DNA from: Phenylobacterium sp.
GTDB lineage: Bacteria; Pseudomonadota; Alphaproteobacteria; Caulobacterales; Caulobacteraceae
Length of the DNA: 7,034 nucleotides
NCBI GenBank assembly: GCA_025350885.1
Contig: JANXXA010000231.1
Location: forward strand, 1-7,034
Reading direction: 5' to 3'
Below the pieces are notes generated by a model that saw nothing but the letters and a program-made list of their open reading frames with translations, did no database searches and was not told the origin of the DNA. Shown piece by piece: positions 1-4,942 of the stretch (within the stretch, counting starts at the first letter, position 1; the number at the start of each line of letters is the position of its first letter). The position numbers and the translations under genes were made by a program.

Positions 1-355
1 CGACGATCGAATGCTCGGTCTGCAGGTCGTTGTGCAGGCCTAGGCCCTTGGCCGCGAGGTGCTCGCGGATGATCGCCATGTCGAGGTTGGAGCCGCCCTT
101 GCCGCCCCATTCCACCGGCCAGGCGTAGCGCAGGTGCCCGGCCTCGTCGGCCAGCTTGCGGGCCTTGGCCAAGAGCTCCTCCCAGTCCTTGCGCGGCAGG
201 CCCTGGTTGTCCCAGTCGGTGCGGGCGTGCTCGCGGCGATGGTCGAAGAACCGCTCGTTGTCGTCCTGCGCCTGCAGGGGCTTGATCTTGGCCTCGATGA
301 AGGCGTCAAGCTCGGCCAGATAGTCCTGGATGTCTTTGGGCAGGTCGAAGTCCAT
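1..355 (-). CDS. Acyl-CoA dehydrogenase, N-terminal part (runs off the left edge)
   Basis: The minus-strand frame opens with ATG at 355 and stays open for 118 codons to the window edge, so the C-terminal part is missing. The protein begins MDFDLPKDIQDYLAELDAF. It carries the typical N-terminal helical segment of acyl-CoA dehydrogenases, with REHARTDWDNQGLPRKDWE near residues 41-60 and then WPVEWGGKGGSNLDMA and REHLAAKGLGLHNDLQ, the latter near residues 97-112. The family oxidises acyl-CoA thioesters with FAD in the cytoplasm; the FAD-binding and catalytic-base regions lie outside the window. A GAGGA ribosome-binding site sits about 8 bases upstream of the ATG. The gene is divergent from an APH-type kinase and a DUF6285 gene, an association that suggests it acts on unusual acyl-CoAs such as phosphorylated hydroxyacyl-CoAs. 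The family call is firm; the substrate is inference. Confidence 0.9.
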   Translation of the reverse strand, partial: MDFDLPKDIQDYLAELDAFIEAKIKPLQAQDDNERFFDHRREHARTDWDNQGLPRKDWEELLAKARKLADEAGHLRYAWPVEWGGKGGSNLDMAIIREHLAAKGLGLHNDLQTEHSIV

Positions 356-470
356 CGGTCGCGTCCTCGTCAGGGTTTCTTCGGCGGGCTGACCGTACGG
401 AGGCATTTACAAGCCGTGGGAACGCTCGCCAGATCGCCAGCCTAAACCAGGTTTGAGGTTCCGTGGGGTC
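356..470. promoter_or_regulatory. Divergent intergenic control region between dehydrogenase and kinase operon
   Basis: These 115 bases separate two divergent genes and must hold both promoters. Two short perfect palindromes stand out: CCGTACGG at 393-400, and AAACC-A-GGTTT at 444-454, about 16 bases before the kinase ATG. Either could be a repressor half-site pair, but no known operator is recognised. No convincing sigma-70 hexamers were assigned. Confidence 0.4.
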
Positions 471-1466
471 ATGACTGTGGACGTTGCCGACGCGCTGGCG
501 CGCCTGGCCCTGCGCCTGGGGGGCGAGGGCGCGCGGCTGGCCGACGCCGGGCGGCTGTCGGGCGGGGCCAGCATGGAGACCTGGGGCTTCGTCATCGAGG
601 TCGCCGGCGGGCGCGAAGAGCTGATCCTGCGCCGCCGCGGCGCGCCGTTTGATCCCGACAACGCCCGGTCGATCCGGCTCGCCACCGAGGCCGCGCTGAT
701 CCGCGCCACCGGCGCCCGGGGCGCGCCGGTCCCCCCCGTGCGCCATATCTGCGACGAGACCGACGGCCTGGGCGAGGCCTATGTGATGGGCCGGGTCGGC
801 GGCGAGACCCTGGGCAAGCGCATCGTCTCCGACCCCCGCTTCGACGCCGTGCGCGGCGGGCTGGCGCGCCAGTGCGGCCAGGTGCTGGCGCAGATCCACG
901 CCACTCCGCCGCCGCCGGACCTGGGCCTGAAGACGGTCGACGGCCTGGGCGAACTCGACCGCTACGAGGAGGTCTACCGCGCCACCGGCGCCGCGCGGCC
1001 GATCCTGGAGCTGGCGTTCCAGTACCTGCGCGGCCACGTGCCCGACCCCGTCGCGCCCACCCTGCTGCATGGCGATTTTCGCAACGGCAACCTGATGTTC
1101 GATCCTGACAAGGGCCTGGTCGCGGTTCTGGACTGGGAGCTGTCGCACATCGGTGATCCGGCCGAGGACATGGGCTGGATCTGCACCAATTCCTGGCGCT
1201 TCGGCCGCCCCGACCGGCCGGTGGGCGGGTTTGGCGACTATGCCGATCTGCTGGCCGGCTACGCCGCGGCGGGCGGGCGGGCGGTCGAACTTTCGCGCGT
1301 GCGCTTCTGGCAGATGCTGGGTTCGCTGCGCTGGGGGATCATGTGCCTGACCATGTATATGAGCTGGGCCAACGGGACCGAGCGTTCGGTGGAACGGCCG
1401 ATGATCGGCCGCCGTGTCTCGGAGACCGAGGCCGACCTCGTCGTCCTTCTGGAGCAGGGCCTGTGA
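471..1466 (+). CDS. APH-fold phosphotransferase family protein (LvaA/ACAD10-11 kinase-like)
   Basis: A 331-aa protein with the aminoglycoside-phosphotransferase/choline-kinase fold. The N-lobe has the loop LSGGASMETWGF, followed by the strand EELILRRRG carrying the likely ATP-contacting basic residue. The catalytic loop is LLHGDFRNGN, with H200, D202 and N207. The metal-binding motif is LDWE (D221), followed by SHIGDPAEDMGW. This subgroup is usually found beside acyl-CoA dehydrogenases and is fused to one in animal ACAD10/11. LvaA of Pseudomonas putida phosphorylates 4-hydroxyvaleryl-CoA, so a hydroxyacyl-CoA kinase is a better guess here than antibiotic resistance. The ATG at 471 was chosen over an in-frame TTG at 453; a GAGG lies about 12 bases upstream. 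The stop overlaps the next start by 4 bp, indicating translational coupling. The fold is certain, the substrate inferred. Confidence 0.9.
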   Translation: MTVDVADALARLALRLGGEGARLADAGRLSGGASMETWGFVIEVAGGREELILRRRGAPFDPDNARSIRLATEAALIRATGARGAPVPPVRHICDETDGLGEAYVMGRVGGETLGKRIVSDPRFDAVRGGLARQCGQVLAQIHATPPPPDLGLKTVDGLGELDRYEEVYRATGAARPILELAFQYLRGHVPDPVAPTLLHGDFRNGNLMFDPDKGLVAVLDWELSHIGDPAEDMGWICTNSWRFGRPDRPVGGFGDYADLLAGYAAAGGRAVELSRVRFWQMLGSLRWGIMCLTMYMSWANGTERSVERPMIGRRVSETEADLVVLLEQGL

Positions 1467-1834
1467 TCACCCACCCCAGGACCGAGGAACTGGCCCAGGC
1501 GGTGGCCGCCTGGATCGACACCATCCGGCCCGGCCTCGACCCGCGCAACGCCTTCTTGGCGCGCGTCGCGGCCAACGCCCTGGCGACCGTCGGCCGCGAA
1601 CTCACACGGGGTCCGGCGGCCGAAGCGACGGCGGCGGCGGCGATGGCGCAGGTGCTGGGTCACGGCGGACCCCACGCCGAGCTCAACGCGGAGCTGTGCG
1701 CGCGCATCCGGTCGGCCGAGCTGACCGTGGCGACGCCCGGGCTGCTGGCGGCGCTGCGCACGATGGCGAGCGACCAGCTGGCCATCGACCAGCCGAGCTA
1801 CCGGCCGGAGGGCACGCCTCCACCCCGGCCTTGA
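1463..1834 (+). CDS. DUF6285-type small protein (LvaB-like partner of the kinase)
   Basis: A 123-aa soluble protein starting at GTG 1463, whose GTGA overlaps the kinase stop codon by 4 bp; GGAGCAGG at 1451-1458 can serve as ribosome-binding site. The core NAFLARVAANALATVGREL (about residues 29-47) is the pattern I associate with DUF6285 proteins, which are mostly helical, of about this length, and encoded beside APH-type kinases and acyl-CoA dehydrogenases. No catalytic motif is visible. In the P. putida levulinate operon a small protein, LvaB, is needed with the kinase LvaA; this gene occupies the same position, so a subunit or activator of the kinase is the likely role. The C-terminus is proline-rich (TPPPRP). 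The DUF number is recalled from memory and was not checked. Confidence 0.8.
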   Translation: MITHPRTEELAQAVAAWIDTIRPGLDPRNAFLARVAANALATVGRELTRGPAAEATAAAAMAQVLGHGGPHAELNAELCARIRSAELTVATPGLLAALRTMASDQLAIDQPSYRPEGTPPPRP

Positions 1835-1860
1835 ACGCGCGCCCGGCCGGTCTGGCCGCC

Positions 1861-2718
1861 ATGCTCCTGCCGATCGCCGCGGTGGTGACGGCGATGGTCG
1901 CCTTCCAGGTCAGCGCCGCCTTCGCCAAGTCGCTGTTTCCCGCGGTCGGTCCGCAAGGCGCCGCGGCCCTGCGGCTGACGCTCGGCGCGCTCATGCTGGT
2001 GGCGGTCTCGCGGCCCTGGCGCGCCTGGCCGCCGCGCGCCGCCTGGCCCGCCGTCATCGGCCTGGGCCTCTCGGTGGCCGCCGCCGTCGCCCTGTTCTAC
2101 GCCGCGCTGTCGCGGCTGCCGCAGGGGGTGACGATCGCGCTGCAGTTCCTGGGGCCGTTGGGCGTAGCCGTGCTGGGCTCGCGTCAGCTGCGCGACCTGC
2201 TCTGGGCGGGCCTAGCCGCCGTCGGCGTCTGGGCGCTCGTCGGACGTGGAGTGGCGGGCGCGCATTTCGATCTGGTCGGCGTCGCCTGCGCGCTAGGCGC
2301 GGCCTGCGGCTGGGCGGGCTATATCCTCTGCGGCCGCGCGGCGGGGACGGCGCTGGGGTCGGCGGCCGCGCCGCTGTCGGTCAGCATCGCCGCGGTGATC
2401 GTGCTGCCCATCGGGGTCGCCCACGCCGGGGCGGCGATCCTCAACCCCGCGCTGCTGCCGCTGGCCGCCGTGGTGGCCCTGTTCTCCACCGTCATCCCGT
2501 TCTCGCTGGAGCTCTATGCGATGGCCGCGATGCCGGCGCGCACCTTCGCGGTGCTGATGAGCCTGGAGCCGGCCTTCGGCGCGGCAACGGGCCTGTTGCT
2601 GCTGCACGAGCGACTGGCCCTGGCGCAGGTTGGCGGCATCGCCGCGGTGATAGTCGCCGCGGCCGGGGCGGCCTGGTCCGGCGCCCAGGCGGTTACGCCG
2701 CCTCCAGCACCCGGATGA
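1861..2718 (+). CDS. EamA/DMT-family transporter, RhtA-like exporter
   Basis: A 285-aa, very hydrophobic protein with about ten predicted transmembrane segments, made of two EamA repeats. Stretches match E. coli RhtA (threonine/homoserine exporter) as I recall it: AFAKSLFPAVG, AALRLTLGAL, ALQFLGPLGVAVL, GWAGYILCGRAAG, IPFSLELYAMAAMPARTF and LMSLEPAFGA. It therefore probably exports amino acids or similar small metabolites across the inner membrane; the substrate here is unknown. The start is uncertain. ATG 1861 lies 26 bases after the DUF6285 stop without a clear ribosome-binding site. TTG 1831 would overlap that stop by 4 bp (TTGA) and give 295 aa, the length of RhtA. It is probably the last gene of the kinase operon. 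Its 3' end overlaps a convergent gene by 26 bp. Confidence 0.9.
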   Translation: MLLPIAAVVTAMVAFQVSAAFAKSLFPAVGPQGAAALRLTLGALMLVAVSRPWRAWPPRAAWPAVIGLGLSVAAAVALFYAALSRLPQGVTIALQFLGPLGVAVLGSRQLRDLLWAGLAAVGVWALVGRGVAGAHFDLVGVACALGAACGWAGYILCGRAAGTALGSAAAPLSVSIAAVIVLPIGVAHAGAAILNPALLPLAAVVALFSTVIPFSLELYAMAAMPARTFAVLMSLEPAFGAATGLLLLHERLALAQVGGIAAVIVAAAGAAWSGAQAVTPPPAPG

Positions 2719-2977
2719 TCTGGCTCTCGTCCTCGTTCCATAGGATGGCGACATTGGCCGCGCGGATGGCGAGCTTGCCCAGCACCACCTTCACCTCCGG
2801 CGCCCGCAGGCGTTTGGCGCTCAGCCGCAAGAGGGTGCGGCCGGCGCCCTGGTCCTGGGCTTCGTCGTGGAACCGCAGGACCGCGTCGACCACGGAGCCG
2901 GGCAGGGTCGGGCGCTCGAACGCGGCGGTCTCGATCGGGCGGGCGGCGAGGGCGGGGCGGAAGCGGCGGTAGGCCAT
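2693..2977 (-). CDS. Conserved-looking 94-aa protein of unknown function
   Basis: A minus-strand gene starting at ATG 2977 with a good ribosome-binding site (GGAG, 8 bases before the ATG) and ending with TAA at 2693. The protein starts MAYRRFRPALAARPIE and is soluble, without signal peptide or membrane span. It has a basic N-terminus, a helical middle (VVDAVLRFHDEAQDQ, TLLRLSAKRLRAPEVK) and a C-terminal segment AANVAILWNEDESQIIRVL that looks like two beta strands. I do not recognise the family. It is divergent from the WYL regulator with 74 bases between the start codons, so it may be that regulator's target. It also converges on the EamA gene with a 26-bp 3' overlap. The strong ribosome-binding site and the divergent placement argue for a real gene. 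Confidence 0.7.
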   Translation of the reverse strand: MAYRRFRPALAARPIETAAFERPTLPGSVVDAVLRFHDEAQDQGAGRTLLRLSAKRLRAPEVKVVLGKLAIRAANVAILWNEDESQIIRVLEAA

Positions 2978-3051
2978 GGCGTAAACTCCGTTGCGGGTTG
3001 CGACGGCTTCGGTTCTGATCCCCGGGAACGACAGAATCGGACGTAGGTCTC
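2978..3051. promoter_or_regulatory. Divergent promoter region of the WYL regulator and the 94-aa gene
   Basis: This 74-base gap carries both promoters. It holds a 7-bp direct repeat (GTTGCGG at 2990-2996, GTTGCGA at 2997-3003) and a loose inverted pair GTTC (3012-3015) / GAAC (3026-3029). CAGAAT at 3032-3037 is a possible -10 for the regulator. WYL regulators often control their neighbours and themselves, so an operator here is plausible but unproven. Confidence 0.35.
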
Positions 3052-4047
3052 ATGCGCCACGAAAAGGCCGGACAGCTGCTGACGCTGGCGCGGATGCTGG
3101 CCGCCACCGCCGAGGGGCTGACCCTCGACGAGATGGCTGAGCGCTTAAGCGTCGGGCGGCGCACCGCCGAGCGGATGCGCGACGCCGTGCGCGACGTCTT
3201 CCCGCAGCTGGAAGAGGTGGACGATCCCCCGACCCGGCGCTTCCGCATCCCGGCCGGGCTGGACGGCCTATTCCAGGCGCCCACCGCCGAGGAGCTGGCG
3301 GCGCTGGCGGCGGCGGGGGAGCTGTTCGCTCAGCAGGGCGCGGCGGCGCGGGCCGGGGCGTTGAAATCCTTGGAACAGAAGGTGCTGTCGGCCACGCGGG
3401 CGGCGGCGCGGCGCCGGCTCGCCCCCGATCTGGAGGCGCTGTTGCAGGCCGAGACCATCGCCGTGCAGGCCGGCCCGCGCCCCTTCGAGGACGCCGCGGT
3501 GCTGGCCGCGATCCGCCAGGCGCTCCTGTCGATGCACGCGCTGCGGTTCCGCTACGACGGCGGGGCCACGCCCGGCCGGGTGCGCGAGGTGACCCCGTTC
3601 GGGGTGCTGTTCGGCCGGTCGAACTATCTGGTCGCCGACGAGGGGCAGGGCCCGCGCAACTGGCGGCTGGACCGGATCGCCGAGATCGCCGTCACCGACC
3701 GCCCGGCGGCGCGCCCGCCAGGCTTCTCGCTGCAGGCCTACGCCGACGAAAGCTTCGGCATCTACCAGGATGATACCGAGGACGTGGTGCTGCGGGTGAC
3801 GCCGGCGGGCGCCGACGACGCCCTGCGCTGGCGCTTCCACGCCAACCAGAACGTCGAACCCCAGGCCGACGGCGCGGTGATCGTCCGCTTCCGGGCCAGC
3901 GGCATGCTGGAACTCGCCTGGCACCTGTTCAGCTGGGGCGACCGGGTCCAAGTGCTGGCCCCGCCGGCGCTCAAGGCCACCCTGATCGCCGAGCTTGAAC
4001 GCGCGCTCGCCGCCCATACGTCCGTAACTGACGTAACGGGCGCCTAG
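3052..4047 (+). CDS. WYL-domain helix-turn-helix transcriptional regulator
   Basis: A 331-aa cytoplasmic regulator with the usual three-part WYL layout. An N-terminal winged helix-turn-helix occupies about residues 5-70, with LTLDEMAERLSVGRRTAERM at 23-42 as the DNA-binding helices and a wing ending PPTRRFRIP. A helical linker follows. The WYL domain spans about residues 150-215, with the signature-equivalent FGRSNYLVADEG (Y192, L193) and NWRLDRIAEI at 203-212. The C-terminal WCX domain starts near residue 243 (EDVVLRVTP) and includes LELAWHLFSWGDRVQVL. WYL domains bind ligands, in some members nucleotides or nucleic acid; the effector here is unknown. It is divergent from the 94-aa gene, and the 50-aa gene follows 29 bases after its stop. 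No nuclease, CRISPR or phage-defence genes are adjacent, so a defence role is not supported. Confidence 0.92.
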   Translation: MRHEKAGQLLTLARMLAATAEGLTLDEMAERLSVGRRTAERMRDAVRDVFPQLEEVDDPPTRRFRIPAGLDGLFQAPTAEELAALAAAGELFAQQGAAARAGALKSLEQKVLSATRAAARRRLAPDLEALLQAETIAVQAGPRPFEDAAVLAAIRQALLSMHALRFRYDGGATPGRVREVTPFGVLFGRSNYLVADEGQGPRNWRLDRIAEIAVTDRPAARPPGFSLQAYADESFGIYQDDTEDVVLRVTPAGADDALRWRFHANQNVEPQADGAVIVRFRASGMLELAWHLFSWGDRVQVLAPPALKATLIAELERALAAHTSVTDVTGA

Positions 4048-4049
4048 CC

Positions 4050-4071
4050 TCTCCTCATCGCCACGAGGAGA
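4050..4071 (+). promoter_or_regulatory. Hairpin that buries the ribosome-binding site of the 50-aa gene
   Basis: TCTCCTC (4050-4056) is perfectly complementary to GAGGAGA (4065-4071), with an 8-base loop. The right arm contains AGGAG, the ribosome-binding site of the small gene at 4077, with 6-base spacing. In RNA this stem would block initiation. The WYL stop codon (4045-4047) lies three bases upstream, so a ribosome finishing the regulator would open the stem and couple translation of the two genes. Confidence 0.55.
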
Positions 4072-4076
4072 CCGCC

Positions 4077-4229
4077 ATGAGCGTCATCGCCGACTACGCC
4101 AACCTCTACGAAACCCAGTTCCGCCCCCGCCGCAGGGGTCTGCGCTACCTGGGGGTCCTGCTGGTGTGGAGCGCCCTGTTCCTGGCGCGCCCGAGACTGG
4201 CCCTGGCGATCTGGCGCGAAAAGCTCTGA
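4077..4229 (+). CDS. 50-aa single-span membrane protein of unknown function
   Basis: A short frame, ATG 4077 to TGA 4229, preceded by a near-ideal ribosome-binding site (AGGAG, 6-base spacing). The product has a polar N-terminus (MSVIADYANLYETQF), a basic patch RPRRRGLR at residues 16-23, one hydrophobic span at about 24-37 (YLGVLLVWSALFLA), and a C-terminal tail ending in IWREKL. The basic patch before the span predicts an N-in, C-out inner-membrane orientation. No family is recognised. It lies 29 bases behind the WYL regulator and is probably co-transcribed with it. The ribosome-binding site, the composition and the stem that seems to regulate it all favour a real gene. Confidence 0.7.
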   Translation: MSVIADYANLYETQFRPRRRGLRYLGVLLVWSALFLARPRLALAIWREKL

Positions 4230-4240
4230 GGCCGGCATCC

Positions 4241-4259
4241 GGGCGTCAGCCTGATGCCC
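4241..4259 (+). terminator. Stem-loop after the 50-aa gene, possible terminator
   Basis: GGGCGTCA (4241-4248) pairs with TGATGCCC (4252-4259) through eight pairs including one G-U, with a 3-base loop, 12 bases after the stop at 4229. An alternative stem, GGCATC/GATGCC, overlaps it. Only a short T-rich stretch (ACTTTG) follows, so it may stabilise the RNA 3' end rather than terminate intrinsically. Confidence 0.4.
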
Positions 4260-4261
4260 GA

Positions 4262-4331
4262 CTTTGACCCATTGCGGACCTTCGGCGAGTCCACTTAGGC
4301 TATGGCCAAGGTTGATCCGCTGGGGGTCGGC
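4262..4331 (+). repeat. Intergenic cassette, copy 1
   Basis: First of three related intergenic elements. The upstream half (4262-4297) contains CTTTGACCCATTGCGGACC, then TTCGGCGAGTCC and ACTTA. The stem GCGGAC/GTCCAC (4274-4279, 4289-4294) has a 9-base loop and one mismatch. The downstream half shares 20 identical bases with copy 3 (4307-4326 and 6850-6869). Unlike the other copies it does not end at a start codon: there is an extra T after the G-run, and the next gene starts 25 bases on. Confidence 0.75.
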
Positions 4332-4356
4332 GTTTCCTCCGCAAGGACCGACAAGG

Positions 4357-4824
4357 ATGAGGAACATCATCGCTGTGATGGCCTGCGCCGTCGCTTGCGC
4401 CGAAGCCCTGCCGAGCGCGGCTCAGCCATCGCCGTCAGCCCTGGCCGGCGCCTGGGCGGGAGAGGACCGCTACTGGGCGACGAATGTTGCGAGTGACGTC
4501 CCGAAATACGTTGAACTTTTCGATGCCGGATTTACCGGCTGGCCCTGCGGGGCAGAGCGACCGCAAACCAAGGCCGACCTCGTGGCCGAGGGCACGGGCC
4601 TGCTGGACCCGGCCGGGGTAAAGGTCCGCGTATCACTGGAGGACAAGGCGGCCAGCGGCAGCGGTGATCATGTGGTCGTCTACTATCGGGCGCGGGTGTT
4701 CCAGCACGCCGCCGATGGGAAAGTGGACCAGATCGTTCGCAATTTCACCCACACTTGGGTAAAGCGCCCCGGCGGCTGGCGTATCATCGGCGGGATGTGT
4801 CGCAATGACGTGCGCGCTAAGTAG
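4357..4824 (+). CDS. Secreted NTF2-like (SnoaL/DUF4440-type) protein
   Basis: A 155-aa protein with an N-terminal signal peptide (MRNIIAVMACAVACAEALP, likely cut after SAA, residue 22), so exported to the periplasm. The mature part resembles NTF2-like/DUF4440 domains: a helix with EDRYWATNVASDVPKYVELF, a GWPCG segment, the strand VVVYYRARVF, and the end THTWVKRPGGWRIIGGMC, typical of the last two strands of the fold. Two cysteines, C64 and C148, could form a periplasmic disulfide. No catalytic residues can be named; these domains serve as small enzymes or binding modules. ATG 4357 was chosen because AAGGA lies 9 bases upstream and a signal peptide follows; the frame is open back to a TTG at 4264, but that stretch would translate the intergenic cassette. 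An MBL hydrolase gene, also exported, follows after 118 bases. Confidence 0.8.
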   Translation: MRNIIAVMACAVACAEALPSAAQPSPSALAGAWAGEDRYWATNVASDVPKYVELFDAGFTGWPCGAERPQTKADLVAEGTGLLDPAGVKVRVSLEDKAASGSGDHVVVYYRARVFQHAADGKVDQIVRNFTHTWVKRPGGWRIIGGMCRNDVRAK

Positions 4825-4885
4825 GTCGGCGGCCCAAGTGGCGTTGAGGGGGCTGCGGCACCGTGAAGCGAAGTCCGCTACCTCG

Positions 4886-4906
4886 GATGTGCGATGTGCG
4901 ATGTGC
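4886..4906. repeat. Tandem heptamer GATGTGC, three perfect units
   Basis: GATGTGC occurs three times without interruption at 4886-4892, 4893-4899 and 4900-4906, in the gap between the NTF2-like and MBL genes, 36 bases before the MBL start. Seven-base units invite slippage that would change leader length. It lies outside both chosen coding regions. Confidence 0.8.
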
Positions 4907-4942
4907 CGGAGCGGCATGGCCAGGACGACCAGAGGAGGCGCC

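Noticed and set aside
306..1148. Long minus-strand open frame (280 codons) opposite the phosphotransferase gene
   Set aside because: It is antisense to a gene with clear kinase motifs, its composition is Arg/Ala/Gly/Gln-rich as expected of a GC-rich shadow frame, and it overlaps the dehydrogenase start region.
471..1466. Aminoglycoside resistance phosphotransferase
   Set aside because: The APH fold alone does not imply resistance; the neighbouring acyl-CoA dehydrogenase and DUF6285-type genes point to acyl-CoA metabolism.
1414..1830. Open frame upstream of and in frame with the exporter
   Set aside because: The stretch lies out of frame across the kinase end and the DUF6285 gene, and its translation is Gly/Arg-rich without family features.
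3012..3029. LexA-type SOS box (GTTC-containing) upstream of the WYL gene
   Set aside because: The alphaproteobacterial SOS box is a direct repeat, GTTC-N7-GTTC; here the second half is inverted (GAAC) and the spacing differs.
2514..3284. Minus-strand open frame across the exporter end, the 94-aa gene and the regulator start
   Set aside because: It crosses three better-supported genes and the divergent promoter region, and its translation is low-complexity Arg/Pro/Ser-rich.
3268..4017. Minus-strand open frame (249 codons) opposite the WYL regulator
   Set aside because: A shadow frame without domain features; the opposite strand encodes a complete, recognisable WYL protein.
3052..4047. WYL regulator as a marker of a phage-defence or CRISPR locus
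   Set aside because: No nuclease, helicase, Cas gene or repeat array is present in the neighbouring sequence.
4264..4356. TTG-initiated N-terminal extension of the NTF2-like protein
   Set aside because: It would translate intergenic cassette copy 1 and place 31 unrelated residues before a good signal peptide; ATG 4357 has its own ribosome-binding site.
4805..4942. N-terminal extension of the MBL protein
   Set aside because: It would overlap the preceding gene, translate the heptamer repeat and displace the signal peptide; ATG 4943 has AGGAGG just upstream.
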